Part shown: in pieces, positions 27,143 to 36,016 of the stretch
Layout: every line of letters begins with the position of its first letter
Numbering within the stretch: position 1 is the stretch's first letter
DNA from: Streptomyces sp. ADI95-17
GTDB taxonomy: Bacteria; Actinomycetota; Actinomycetes; Streptomycetales; Streptomycetaceae
DNA length: 47,216 nt
Direction of reading: 5' to 3'
NCBI RefSeq assembly: GCF_003846175.1
Contig: NZ_ML123047.1
Coordinates: 434,308-481,523 of the forward strand
The notes under the pieces: model-generated
Told to the model about the DNA's origin: nothing
The model's database searches: none
The model's input: only the letters and a program-made list of their open reading frames with translations
Position numbers and translations under genes: made by a program

Positions 27143-28969
27143 TCAGCCCTGCTCGTCCATTCCCGCCAGCACCAGCGGCAGCCGGGACGCTCCGCCTGCG
27201 CCCACGCGGACCGGGACGCCCCAGTCCTGCTGGTGGACATGGCAGGCCGGGTACTCGTTCGCCGGGTCGTCGTCGCAGGACGCCGCCATCGCGGACACGT
27301 GCAGGACGCCCTCGGTGACGTCGTCGGCCAGGACCAGGTCACGGAACAGGTCCGTCCCCGGCCCCGCACCCTGTGCCAGCAGCTCCGGCGGGGTCGCGGA
27401 GACCAGCAGCCGGGTCGAGGGACCGTACCGGGTGTCCAGCTTCTGCCCGGCGGGCGCCTGGAAGACCACATCGAGCCGGAGCGTGCCCGGGGCGATCTCG
27501 GTGGCCGCCCGCTGTGTGCGGTGCGCGCGGTCGGCGACGCGTACGGCCTCCTCGGGCAGGCGCAGCCGGGTCAGCCGGTGCCGGGCGGACTCGACGACGA
27601 CGAGATCGCCGTCGACCAGCACGGCGTCGCTGGGCTCGCGCAGATCCGTGGCCAGGGTGGTGACCTCGTCGCTCGCGGGGTCGTAGCGCCGCAGCGCGTG
27701 GTTGTACGTGTCGCAGACGGCAACGGACCCGTCGGGCAGCGCGGTCACCCCGAGCGGGTGCTGGAGCAGGGCCTGTCCGGCGGCGCCGTCGCGGTGCCCG
27801 AAGTCGAAGAGCCCGGTGCCCACGGCGGTGCGGACGGCGAAGCCGGTGCCGTCGCGCTCGACGTGGCGCACGGAGGACGTCTCCGAGTCGGCGACCCAGA
27901 GCCGCTCGCCGTCCGCCGAGGTGGCCAGCCCGGACGGCTGGGCGAACCATGCCTCGTCGGCCGGCCCGTCGACCAGGCCCTCGTTGGTCGTGCCCGCGGC
28001 GACCCGCACGGTCTGCGTCGCGGGGTCGTACGTCCACAGCTGGTGCACGCCCGCCATGGCGATCCACAGCCGGTCCGCGAACCAGGCGACGTCCCAGGGC
28101 GAGGAGAGGTCGACCTCGCGGGCCGGTCCGGACGTCGGCGAGCCCTGCCACCACTGACGGCCGGTGCCGGCCAGCGTGGTCGTCTCCCCGGTCGCGGGGT
28201 CGAAGGCGCGGATGGCGTGGTTGACGGTGTCCGCGACCGCGATCCGGCCGTCCGGCAGCACGGCGAGACCCTGGGGCTCGGAGAACCGGACCGCCTCCGG
28301 CCCGCCGTCGCCGAACCCCCGCTCGCCCGCGCCGATGTGGCGGCGGACCGTCTCGCCGTCGCTCTCGATCTCGACCAGCCGGTGGCGGGTGGTGTCGGAG
28401 ACGAGGAAGCCGCCGTCCGGCAGGAGCAGAGCCTTGCCGGGGAAGCGCAGATGCGTGGCGACCGGTTCGGGCGCGACATAGGGGCCGTCGCCGCAGCGCA
28501 GCGTGCCCTTCGCCGCGTGCTCGGCCTCCAGCTCCTCGACCAGCTTCGCGATGGCGTGCGCATGGCCCTCGCCTGCGTGCTGGGCGACGACATAGCCCTC
28601 GGGGTCGATGACGACGAGCGTCGGCCAGGCCCGTACCGCGTACTGCTTCCAGGTCGCCAGTTCCGGATCGTCGAGGACCGGGTGGTGGACCTCGTACCGC
28701 TCGACGGCGTCGACGACGGCCTGGTGCTCGGCCTCGTGGACGAACTTCGGCGAGTGCACCCCGATGATCACCAGGGTGTCGCGGTGTTTCTCTTCCAGCT
28801 CGCGCAGCTCATCGAGGACATGCAGACAGTTCACACAGCAGAAGGTCCAGAAATCCAGGACCACAATGCGTCCTCGCAGGTCAGCGAGGGTGTACTGCTG
28901 GTCGCCTGTGTTGAGCCAGCCACCCTTGCCGACCAGCTCGGGGGCCCTGACGCGCGCACGTGTTGCCAT
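27143..28969 (-). CDS. Thioredoxin-like protein with NHL-repeat propeller
   Basis: A 608-residue protein. The N-terminal 160 residues are a TlpA/thioredoxin-like domain with redox motif C45-V-N-C48 in WTFCCVNCLHV and the cis-Pro region AWPTLVVID. From about 180 to 480 there are NHL/beta-propeller blades (DGGFLVSDTTRHRLVEIE, DGRIAVADTVNHAIRAFD). A C-terminal beta domain from about 500 resembles DsbD-like material. No signal peptide is visible, as for the human homologue NHLRC2. The substrate is unknown. The ATG at 28969 is preferred as the domain start; no good Shine-Dalgarno sequence was found. Confidence 0.88.
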   Translation of the reverse strand: MATRARVRAPELVGKGGWLNTGDQQYTLADLRGRIVVLDFWTFCCVNCLHVLDELRELEEKHRDTLVIIGVHSPKFVHEAEHQAVVDAVERYEVHHPVLDDPELATWKQYAVRAWPTLVVIDPEGYVVAQHAGEGHAHAIAKLVEELEAEHAAKGTLRCGDGPYVAPEPVATHLRFPGKALLLPDGGFLVSDTTRHRLVEIESDGETVRRHIGAGERGFGDGGPEAVRFSEPQGLAVLPDGRIAVADTVNHAIRAFDPATGETTTLAGTGRQWWQGSPTSGPAREVDLSSPWDVAWFADRLWIAMAGVHQLWTYDPATQTVRVAAGTTNEGLVDGPADEAWFAQPSGLATSADGERLWVADSETSSVRHVERDGTGFAVRTAVGTGLFDFGHRDGAAGQALLQHPLGVTALPDGSVAVCDTYNHALRRYDPASDEVTTLATDLREPSDAVLVDGDLVVVESARHRLTRLRLPEEAVRVADRAHRTQRAATEIAPGTLRLDVVFQAPAGQKLDTRYGPSTRLLVSATPPELLAQGAGPGTDLFRDLVLADDVTEGVLHVSAMAASCDDDPANEYPACHVHQQDWGVPVRVGAGGASRLPLVLAGMDEQG

Positions 28970-29033
28970 GTGAACAGTCAACATCACCGTGGCGTCCACT
29001 CATTCCGCAGGGACCTCGGGGAACCTGTGAGCC

Positions 29034-29525
29034 ATGAGATTCCTGGTACGTGAACGACTCTTCGCCGTCGGTGACGACTACTGGATCGAGGACGCGGACG
29101 GCCGCAAGGTGTTCCTCGTCGACGGCAAGGCCATGCGGGTTCGGGACACCTTCGAGCTGAAGGACGCACAGGGCCGGATCCTGGTCGAGATCAGGCAGAA
29201 GCTGCTCAGCCTGCGCGACACGATGCTCATCGAGCGGGACGGCGAGCAGCTCGCCAGGATCAAGCGCAAGCGGCTGTCGTTGCTGCGCAACCACTACCGG
29301 GTCACGCTGGTCGACGGCACCGAACTCGATGTCAGCGGCAAGATCCTGGACCGCGAGTTCGCCATCGACTACGACGGAGAACTGCTGGCCCAGATCTCCC
29401 GGCGCCGGCTGACCGTCCGGGACACCTACGGCATCGACGTCGTACGGGAGGACGCCGATACGGCGCTGCTCATCGCCGTATCGGTCTGCGTCATCGTGCT
29501 CGCGGAGAAGGAACACCAGGACTGA
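29034..29525 (+). CDS. LURP-one-related family protein
   Basis: A 163-residue beta-rich protein of the LURP-one/Tubby-like group: MRFLVRERLFAVGDDYWIED, then DGRKVFLVDGKAMRVRDTFEL and repeated strand pairs with KLLSLRDTMLIERDG. The last 25 residues include a hydrophobic stretch (ALLIAVSVCVIVLA) that may sit in a membrane or form the central helix of the tubby-like barrel. The function of bacterial members is unknown. It is divergent from the thioredoxin-NHL gene, with a 64-bp gap. Confidence 0.85.
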   Translation: MRFLVRERLFAVGDDYWIEDADGRKVFLVDGKAMRVRDTFELKDAQGRILVEIRQKLLSLRDTMLIERDGEQLARIKRKRLSLLRNHYRVTLVDGTELDVSGKILDREFAIDYDGELLAQISRRRLTVRDTYGIDVVREDADTALLIAVSVCVIVLAEKEHQD

Positions 29526-29534
29526 TCTGCCACG

Positions 29535-29548
29535 GTTTCACGTGAAAC
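29535..29548. other. Perfect parS site (ParB binding)
   Basis: GTTTCACGTGAAAC, identical to the bacterial parS consensus, in the 36-bp gap between two convergent genes. In Streptomyces, parS copies cluster around oriC; this places the window in the chromosome core. Confidence 0.92.
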
Positions 29549-29561
29549 GGTGCCGCCCGCA

Positions 29562-30356
29562 TCAGAGCCTGGGCGGGTTCAGCCCCAGCCGGCGGTCCTT
29601 GAGGGCCGGGAACTGCTCGCGGGTCGTCGCCACCCTCACCGGGTCGAACTCCACGGCGAGCACCTCCTCGTCCGCGCCCGCCTGGGCGAGCACCTCGCCC
29701 CACGGGTCGACGACGATGCTGTGCCCGGACTGCTCGACCCCGGCGTGGGTGCCCGCGGTCGCGACGGCCAGGACGTACGACTGGTTCTCCACCGCGCGGG
29801 CCTGGGCGAGCAGCGTCCAGTGGGCGCGGCGCCGCTCGGGCCAGCCCGCCGAGACGATCAGCGTCTCGGCGCCCGCGTCGACCAGGCCGCGGAACATCTC
29901 CGGGAAGCGCAGGTCGTAGCAGGTGGCGAGGCCGAGGGTGGTCTGCGGCAGGGCGACCGTGACCAGCTCGTCGCCAGCGCCCATCATGACCGCCTCGCCC
30001 TTGTCGAAGCCGAAGCGGTGGATCTTGCGGTACGCGGCGGCCCGCTCGCCCCCGGGCGTGAAGACCAGCGAGGTGTTGTAGAGGGTGCCGTCGGCGGCGC
30101 GCTCGACGAAGGAGCCCGCGTGCAGCCATACCCCGGCGTCGGCCGCGGCCTTCGCCATGATGTCGTGGGTGGGTCCCTGGAGCGGTTCGGCCTCGTCCTC
30201 GAAAGCGGTGTATGCGAAGGCACCGACCGGCCAGAGCTCGGGAAGGACCACCAGATCCGCGCCGCGCTGGGCGGCGATCAGCGAAGCCACGCGCTGCCTG
30301 CGGGCCTTGACGGATTCGTCCGGGTCTACTGCGATCTGGATGAGGGAGGCGCGCAC
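29562..30356 (-). CDS. Carbon-nitrogen (nitrilase-family) hydrolase
   Basis: A 264-residue amidase-type enzyme with the Glu-Lys-Cys triad: E40 in VVLPELWP, K111 in AYRKIHRFGF, C146 in ATCYDLRFPE. The subgroup resembles omega-amidase/Nit2 and deaminated-glutathione amidases (CYDLRFPEMFR), so a role in repairing 2-oxo-amides is likely but not proven. The protein is cytoplasmic. The start is the GTG at 30356. Confidence 0.92.
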   Translation of the reverse strand: MRASLIQIAVDPDESVKARRQRVASLIAAQRGADLVVLPELWPVGAFAYTAFEDEAEPLQGPTHDIMAKAAADAGVWLHAGSFVERAADGTLYNTSLVFTPGGERAAAYRKIHRFGFDKGEAVMMGAGDELVTVALPQTTLGLATCYDLRFPEMFRGLVDAGAETLIVSAGWPERRRAHWTLLAQARAVENQSYVLAVATAGTHAGVEQSGHSIVVDPWGEVLAQAGADEEVLAVEFDPVRVATTREQFPALKDRRLGLNPPRL

Positions 30357-30540
30357 ACTACCACCGTCCTGGCATTCGAGCCGTCAACACGGGCCTACGA
30401 TCGTCACACGAAAGCACTGCCGGGGTGCCTGCTCGCAGCGTAACTTAGCGAACGAACCTCCCACGCAGACCGCCGCCCGCAGCCCGCAGCCCGCGCCCAG
30501 CTCTCCAGCCCATGCACCGCAGAACCGCACGAGGGGTCCC

Positions 30541-31365
30541 GTGACCGTCCATCCCAGCCTCCAGACCTACGCCGATGCCTGGACCCACTCCATCGAGTCG
30601 ATAGCCGAGCTGGTGAAGCCGCTCGCCGAGGGAGAGTGGAACCGCCGTACGCCGTGCCCCGCCTGGTCGGTGCGTGACATCGTCTCGCACATCATCGGCA
30701 TGGAGTGCGAGCAGCTCGGCGACCCGCGCCCGATCCACTCCCTGCCCCGCGACCTCTACCACGTACAGAGCGACTTCGCCCGCTACATGGAGATGCAGGT
30801 CGATGTGCGGCGGCACCACACCTCGCCGGAGATGACCTCCGAGCTGGAGTACACGATCATCCGCCGGGCGCGTCAGCTCCGCAACGAGACCCGTGACCCC
30901 GAGACCATGGTCCGCGCGCCGCTCGGCGCCGAGCAGACCCTCGAACTGGCCCTGCGGATGCGCGTCTTCGACGTCTGGGTGCACGAGCAGGACCTGCGCG
31001 CGACGCTGGGCCGGCCCGGCAATCTGGACTCCCCCGGCGCGACCGTCGTCCGGGACACCCTGTTGGAGGCGCTGCCGAAGGTGGTCGCCAAGGACGCGGG
31101 AGCGCCGGCGAATTCGGCGATCGTGCTCGATGTGCACGGGCCGCTGGAGTTCCTGCGCACCGTCAGGGTCGACGCGGAGGGCCGGGGTTCGGTGGACGGT
31201 TCGCCGTCGCTCGGGCCCGTGGTGACGCTGGCGATGGACTGGGAGACGTACTTCCTGCTCGCCTGTGGGCGGGTGCGCGCGAGTGCGGTCGGGGACCGGG
31301 TCAAGATCGAGGGCGACCAGGACCTGGCGACGGCGATCCTGCAGAACTTCGCCGTGACTCCGTGA
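30541..31365 (+). CDS. Mycothiol-dependent (DinB-like) maleylpyruvate isomerase family protein
   Basis: A 274-residue protein with the N-terminal four-helix DinB/MDMPI domain: TPCPAWSVRDIVSHIIGMEC holds the first metal-binding His, and RMRVFDVWVHEQDLRA holds the later His. The C-terminal SCP2-like domain ends in VKIEGDQDLATAILQNFAV. Members use mycothiol, the actinobacterial low-molecular-weight thiol, as cofactor in isomerase or transferase reactions. The substrate is unknown. The GTG at 30541 is preceded by GAGGGG. Confidence 0.88.
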   Translation: MTVHPSLQTYADAWTHSIESIAELVKPLAEGEWNRRTPCPAWSVRDIVSHIIGMECEQLGDPRPIHSLPRDLYHVQSDFARYMEMQVDVRRHHTSPEMTSELEYTIIRRARQLRNETRDPETMVRAPLGAEQTLELALRMRVFDVWVHEQDLRATLGRPGNLDSPGATVVRDTLLEALPKVVAKDAGAPANSAIVLDVHGPLEFLRTVRVDAEGRGSVDGSPSLGPVVTLAMDWETYFLLACGRVRASAVGDRVKIEGDQDLATAILQNFAVTP

Positions 31366-31400
31366 CTCCCTGACTGCCGTGACTCCTTGACGCCATGACC

Positions 31401-31437
31401 GGCGGCGCCCGTCACAGCTGAGGACGGGCGCGCCGCC
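31401..31437. terminator. Probable bidirectional terminator
   Basis: An imperfect inverted repeat, ggcggcgcccgtc (31401-31413) against gacgggcgcgccgcc (31423-31437), with a two-base bulge, between convergent genes. Confidence 0.6.
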
Positions 31438-31456
31438 GGCCCGGCGCGAGCCGCGG

Positions 31457-32767
31457 TCACGCGGGTACGTGCACGGCCTCCACGCGGCTGACCACATGGT
31501 GGTCCCGCTCGCGGTGCGTGGCCCTGGAGTGCAGCCGCAGGATCTGTACGACGCCGAGCGCCTCCAGCACGAAGACCGAGGCGAACGCGATCCGGTAGTT
31601 GTCGCCGGTCGCGTCCAGCAGCACACCGACGGCGAACAGCGTGGTCATCGAGGCGATGAAGCCGCCCATGTTGACGATGCCCGAGGCGGTGCCCTGGCGC
31701 TCCGGCGGGTTGGCCGGCCGGGCGAAGTCGAAGCCGATCATCGAGGCCGGACCGCAGGCGCCGAGCACCACGCAAAGCACGATCAGCAGCCACATCGGCG
31801 CATGGTCGCCCGGGTAGAAGATGGCCGACGCCCAGAGCAGCGCCGTCACCGCGACCGTGCCGAGGGCCAGCGGGGCGCGGGCCGCGTGGTGGCGGGCGAT
31901 GATCTGCCCGTAGACCAGTCCGAAGGCCATGTTGGAGAGCACCACCAGGGTGAGCAGCTCACCGGCGGTGGACCGGCTGAGCCCCTGCGCCTCCACCAGG
32001 AACGGCAGCCCCCACAGCAGAAGGAACACCATGGCCGGGAACTGCGTGGTGAAGTGCACCCACATACCGAGCCGGGTGCCGGGCTCCCGCCAGGACGCGG
32101 CGATCTGCTTGCGCACATAGGCGGCGCCCGCGTGCTCCGCGGGCGGCGGCTCATGGCCCTCGGGGTGGTCCTTCAGGAACAGCAGCAGCAGGACGAGGAC
32201 GACGACCCCGGCGACGGAGCTGCCGACGAACGTGGTGGTCCAGCCGAACCCGTGCAGGGCCCGCGCGATGAAGAGCGTCGAGACGAGGTTGCCCGCCATC
32301 CCGAAGAGGGCCGCGACCTGACCGATCAGCGGTCCGCGCCGGGCCGGGAACCAGCGGGCACCGAGCCGCAGCACGCTGATGAACGTCATCGCGTCACCGC
32401 AGCCGAGCAGCGCCCTGGAGGCCAGCGCCATGCCGTACGAGGGGGAGAGCGCGAAGCCGAGCTGTCCGAGGGTGAACAGGACGGCCCCGAGGGTGAGGAC
32501 CTTCTTGGTGCCGAGCCGGTCGACCATCAGGCCGACGGGTATCTGCATTCCCGCGTAGACCAGCAGCTGAAGGATGGAGAAGGTGGAGAGCGCGGAGGCG
32601 TTGACGTCGAACCGGTCGGCGGCGTCGAGCCCGGCGACGCCCAGGCTGGTGCGGAAGATGATGGCGACGAAGTAGACGGCGACGCCGATGCCCCAGACCC
32701 ACGCGGCACGCCGGCCGCCGGGTGGATCGCCGGGCAGGGACAGGGTGGGAGCGGCGGCAGAACTCAC
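31457..32767 (-). CDS. MFS transporter
   Basis: A 436-residue, 12-segment major facilitator. The loop 2-3 motif is present as GLMVDRLGTKKVLTLGAVLF, and a charged central loop (LKDHPEGHEPPPAEHAG) separates the halves. The sequence resembles the ACS/phthalate-type (organic-anion) group, but no substrate can be named. Its GTG start overlaps the stop of the upstream GntR-family regulator as GTGA, so the regulator probably controls this transporter and senses its substrate. Confidence 0.9.
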   Translation of the reverse strand: MSSAAAPTLSLPGDPPGGRRAAWVWGIGVAVYFVAIIFRTSLGVAGLDAADRFDVNASALSTFSILQLLVYAGMQIPVGLMVDRLGTKKVLTLGAVLFTLGQLGFALSPSYGMALASRALLGCGDAMTFISVLRLGARWFPARRGPLIGQVAALFGMAGNLVSTLFIARALHGFGWTTTFVGSSVAGVVVLVLLLLFLKDHPEGHEPPPAEHAGAAYVRKQIAASWREPGTRLGMWVHFTTQFPAMVFLLLWGLPFLVEAQGLSRSTAGELLTLVVLSNMAFGLVYGQIIARHHAARAPLALGTVAVTALLWASAIFYPGDHAPMWLLIVLCVVLGACGPASMIGFDFARPANPPERQGTASGIVNMGGFIASMTTLFAVGVLLDATGDNYRIAFASVFVLEALGVVQILRLHSRATHRERDHHVVSRVEAVHVPA

Positions 32768-33483
32768 CGGTCCTCACCCCTGACCAGCACCTTGACCCGG
32801 CCGACATGGCGCCGTACGACCTGCGCGGCGCCGTCCGCGTCCCCGGCCCTGATCGCCTCCAGCAGCTCACCGTGCTCGGTGATGTTGGCGGCGATCCTCC
32901 CCGGGTGCGCCTCCATCACGGCGACGCCCATCCGCAACTGCCGGTCGCGCAGCTGGTCGTAGAGGCGCGAGAGGATGTCGTTGCCCGCGTTGCGCACGAT
33001 CTCGGCGTGGAAGCAGCGGTCCTTCACCGACACCTCCGCCAGGTCCCCGGCCTCGGCGAGCTGCCGCTGCTCCTCCAGGAGTTCTTCGAGCCGGCCGATC
33101 AGCTGCGCGGAGGCGGGCACGGCCTTGCGGGCCGCGAACTCCTCGACCAGCAGCCGGGTCTCCACCACATCCGCGATCTCCTGCGCGGAGACGGCCAGGA
33201 CGAGGGCGCCCTTCTTCGGGTACAGCTTGATCAGCCCCTCGACCTCCAGCCGCAGCAGCGCCTCGCGCACGGGGGTGCGGGAGACGCCTACGGCCTCCGC
33301 GAGATCACCTTCGGTCAGGAGCGTGCCGCCCTCGTAACGGCGGCCCAGGACCGCCTCCTTGATGTGGGCGTACACGCGCTCGGCGGCGGGCGGCTGCTTC
33401 ACGGCGGACTTCGCAGCGGACTTCACGGAGGGCTTGGCGGACGGCTTCTCGACAGGCTTCACGGCTGGGGGTGCGGCAGGCAT
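32764..33483 (-). CDS. GntR-family (FadR-type) transcriptional regulator
   Basis: A 239-residue repressor. The first 30 residues are a Lys/Pro/Ala-rich tail (KPVEKPSAKPSVKSAAKSAV), followed by the GntR winged helix (LTEGDLAEAVGVSRTPVREALLRLEVEGLI) and an all-helical FCD effector domain with metal-binding His positions (CFHAEIVRNAGN, AAQVVRRHVGR). The ATG at 33483 gives the sensible N-terminus. An AT-rich stretch just upstream (33484-33512, with tgtatctatg and gtgtaca) stands out and is a plausible operator for autoregulation. Confidence 0.9.
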   Translation of the reverse strand: MPAAPPAVKPVEKPSAKPSVKSAAKSAVKQPPAAERVYAHIKEAVLGRRYEGGTLLTEGDLAEAVGVSRTPVREALLRLEVEGLIKLYPKKGALVLAVSAQEIADVVETRLLVEEFAARKAVPASAQLIGRLEELLEEQRQLAEAGDLAEVSVKDRCFHAEIVRNAGNDILSRLYDQLRDRQLRMGVAVMEAHPGRIAANITEHGELLEAIRAGDADGAAQVVRRHVGRVKVLVRGEDR

Positions 33484-33692
33484 GTACACAGCATAGATAC
33501 AACATGCGTGCATGACGAAACCGGTCCGGCATCCGGACGGGCCGCCGGCACCGCCCCACACCCCCGGCCGAAATCACCCGTAGAACCGAAATTGCCCCAG
33601 CAATCGGTACATCCATCCCCCGCTCCCATGAGTCTCACCACCGAGCGGCACCTTCATGTGGCCGCATTCCAGGGGCATTTGGAGCATTCAAG

Positions 33693-34592
33693 TTGAAAAT
33701 CGGCATTAAGGGTATAAGCCGCGCCACCGCCACTGCCACCGTGGCGCTGACGGCAGGCGCCGTCATCGCGGGCAGCGCGTTCGCCTCCACCGCGCAGGCC
33801 GCCACGCTGCCCAACCCCAAGATCACCGCCGCCGGCGGATACGTGATGAACAACGGCACCGCGAAGTCCCTGTTCGCCAAGACCGCGGACACCCGTCGTT
33901 CCACCGGCTCCACCACCAAGATCATGACGGCGAAGGTGGTGCTGTCGCAGAAGAACCTGAACCTGGATTCCAAGGTCACGGTCCAGAAGGCGTACAGCGA
34001 CTACATCGTCTCCAAGGGCGCCTCGTCGGCCCGCCTCATCGTGGGCGACAAGGTCACGGTCCGCCAGCTGCTGTACGGCCTGATGCTGCCGTCCGGCTGC
34101 GACGCCGCCTACGCCCTGGCCGACAAGTTCGGCTCCGGCTCCACCCGCGCGGCTCGCGTGAAGTCGTTCATCGGCAAGATGAACGCCCAGGCCAAGTCCC
34201 TCGGGCTGAAGAACACCCACTTCGACTCGTTCGACGGCATAGGGAACGGCTCGAACTACTCGACGCCGCGCGACCTGACCAAGCTCGCCAGCAGCGCGAT
34301 GAAGAGCTCCACCTTCCGCACGGTCGTCAAGACCAAGTCGACCAAGCAGAAGGTCACCACGAAGTCCGGCGGCTACCGGTACATGTCGTGGTCCAACACC
34401 AACACCATGCTCAGCAGCTACAGCGGCGCCATCGGCATCAAGACCGGCTCCGGCCCGTCGGCCAAGTACTGCCTGGTCTTCGCCGCGACCCGCGGCAGCA
34501 AGACCGTCATCGGCACGGTGCTCGCCTCCACGTCGGCGGCCAACCGCACCGCGGACATGAAGAAGATCATGGACTACTCCTTCAAGAAGTAG
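33693..34592 (+). CDS. D-alanyl-D-alanine carboxypeptidase (S11 family)
   Basis: A 299-residue secreted peptidoglycan carboxypeptidase of the low-molecular-mass PBP class. A Sec signal peptide has a likely cleavage after STAQA (residue 36). The active-site motifs are S73-T-T-K76, then PSGCDAAYALAD in place of the usual S-G-N, and KTG in IGIKTGSGPSAKYC. The Cys in the second motif and another near KTG could form a disulphide in the mature enzyme. The start codon is TTG, with GGAG at the usual spacing. There is no membrane anchor, so the enzyme is probably free or wall-associated. Its downstream terminator appears to be split by the IS element. Confidence 0.9.
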   Translation: MKIGIKGISRATATATVALTAGAVIAGSAFASTAQAATLPNPKITAAGGYVMNNGTAKSLFAKTADTRRSTGSTTKIMTAKVVLSQKNLNLDSKVTVQKAYSDYIVSKGASSARLIVGDKVTVRQLLYGLMLPSGCDAAYALADKFGSGSTRAARVKSFIGKMNAQAKSLGLKNTHFDSFDGIGNGSNYSTPRDLTKLASSAMKSSTFRTVVKTKSTKQKVTTKSGGYRYMSWSNTNTMLSSYSGAIGIKTGSGPSAKYCLVFAATRGSKTVIGTVLASTSAANRTADMKKIMDYSFKK

Positions 34593-34619
34593 TCCGGCCG
34601 ATCACGGCAGCACACACGC

Positions 34620-34632
34620 AGAGGGGCCCCGC
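34620..34632. terminator. Left arm of a terminator split by the IS element
   Basis: agaggggccccgc is perfectly complementary to 36001-36013 on the other side of the IS. It lies 28 nt after the carboxypeptidase stop. Confidence 0.55.
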
Positions 34633-34649
34633 ACCGGGCGAATTCCAGG

Positions 34650-35983
34650 GGTCGTAGCAACACCGTGGTGAGTTGATCAAGCCACGAGCAGTTTAGACAG
34701 ACGCTCGGCTGGGGTCTCCCAGCCGAGCGTCTTGCGTGGGCGGCTGTTCAGCCCGGCGGCGACAACGTCCAGCTCCTCGCGGGTGTGCCGGGACAGGTCG
34801 GTGCCTTTGGGGAAGTACTGCCGCAGCAGGCCGTTGGTGTTCTCATTGGAGCCCCGCTGCCAGGGGCTGGCCGGGTCGCAGAAGTAGACCGGGATGTCCG
34901 TCGTGACGGTGAAGTGGTGGTGGTAGGCCATCTCTGTGCCCTGGTCCCAGGTCAGTGACCGCATCAGATGGGGCGGAAGTGTCTGAACGGTCTGTGCGAG
35001 CGCGGTGTGGACGGCGGCGGCTCCGTGGCCGTTTGGAAGGTGGACAAGCATCAGGTAGCGCGTGCTGTGTTCGACCAGGGTGGCGATGGCGGAGCGGGAA
35101 TTGCTGCCCACGATGAGGTCGCCCTCCCAGTGGCCGGGAATGGCGCGGTCGGCGACCTCGGCGGGCCGATCACTGATCATGACCATCGGGTGGGGGAACC
35201 GCTGCCTGCGCCTTGCTGCCTGCCGGTGGGGCCGGCGCATCGCGCGGCCGGTTCGCAGGGCGCGGGTCAGCTCCCGCTTGAGTTCACCACGGCTCTGCAC
35301 GTAGAGGGCTTGGTAGATCGTCTCGTGGACCACGTGCATCTCCGGCCGGTCGGGGAAGCGCCTGCGCAGAGCGTGGCAGATCTGCTCGGGACTCCACCGC
35401 CTGGTGAGGTGGTCTTGGATGAAGTCCCTCAGCTCGGGGTTCTGCCCGATCTTGCCGACCTTGGGCCGTGGCCTGCGCTTGTCCGCGCGGCGCTGGGCGG
35501 CGTGCGGGCGGTAGTACCAGCGGCCGCCGGGCAGCACCGTTCGGCTGCGGCGGACTTCCCGGCTGATCGTCGAGGGGCTGCGGCCCAGCTCGGCCGCGAT
35601 CGTCCGGATGGACGCCTTCTCACGCAGCCGGTCAGCGATGTGGATGCGGTCGGCCTCGCCCAGATACCGGGACGGGCCGACCGGTTCGGGTCCGTCGCCA
35701 GGCAGAGCCGGCGGCGCTTGACGGGGTTCCCAGGGCAGGCCCGTATCGGCGATGGGCGCGTACGCCTTCTTCTTTCCGGATGCCTGCCGGCCGTAGAGCC
35801 ATCGCATGCCGGTGCGGCGGTTGATGCCGACGATCCGGCAGGCTTCCGTGTTACTTATCCCCAGATCCACGAGCCGAAGGTATTCCTCCCGCTCACGGGT
35901 CAGGGGCTTGCGGGTGTGGTTACCCCGCTCCTTCCGAATCTCGAAGTCCATCGCACCCCTTGAGCTGGGGTGTTGCGACGACC
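34650..35983 (-). mobile_element. IS30-family insertion sequence, about 1.33 kb
   Basis: The termini are imperfect inverted repeats: GGTCGTAGCAACACC at 34650-34664 and the complement of GGTCGTCGCAACACC at 35969-35983 (14 of 15 match). One transposase gene fills the element. No target-site duplication could be settled by eye. The element looks intact and recent. Confidence 0.85.
34677..35951 (-). CDS. IS30 family transposase
   Basis: A 424-residue DDE transposase. An N-terminal helix-turn-helix (LTREREEYLRLVDLGISNTE) is followed by the IS30-type HTH (IRTIAAELGRSPSTISREVRR). The catalytic residues are the Asp in PGHWEGDLIVG, the Asp in SLTWDQGTEMAYH and the Glu in WQRGSNENTNGLLRQYFPKG. Length and motifs match full members of the family, so the copy is probably active. 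Confidence 0.95.
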   Translation of the reverse strand: MDFEIRKERGNHTRKPLTREREEYLRLVDLGISNTEACRIVGINRRTGMRWLYGRQASGKKKAYAPIADTGLPWEPRQAPPALPGDGPEPVGPSRYLGEADRIHIADRLREKASIRTIAAELGRSPSTISREVRRSRTVLPGGRWYYRPHAAQRRADKRRPRPKVGKIGQNPELRDFIQDHLTRRWSPEQICHALRRRFPDRPEMHVVHETIYQALYVQSRGELKRELTRALRTGRAMRRPHRQAARRRQRFPHPMVMISDRPAEVADRAIPGHWEGDLIVGSNSRSAIATLVEHSTRYLMLVHLPNGHGAAAVHTALAQTVQTLPPHLMRSLTWDQGTEMAYHHHFTVTTDIPVYFCDPASPWQRGSNENTNGLLRQYFPKGTDLSRHTREELDVVAAGLNSRPRKTLGWETPAERLSKLLVA

Positions 35984-36000
35984 ACTAGAACGGAAGCCAC

Positions 36001-36013
36001 GCGGGGCCCCTCT
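36001..36013. terminator. Right arm of a terminator split by the IS element
   Basis: gcggggcccctct, the exact complement of 34620-34632, sits 3 nt beyond the stop of the convergent hypothetical gene. Before insertion the two arms would have formed a bidirectional terminator, although with a loop of about 35 nt. Confidence 0.5.
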
Positions 36014-36016
36014 CCG

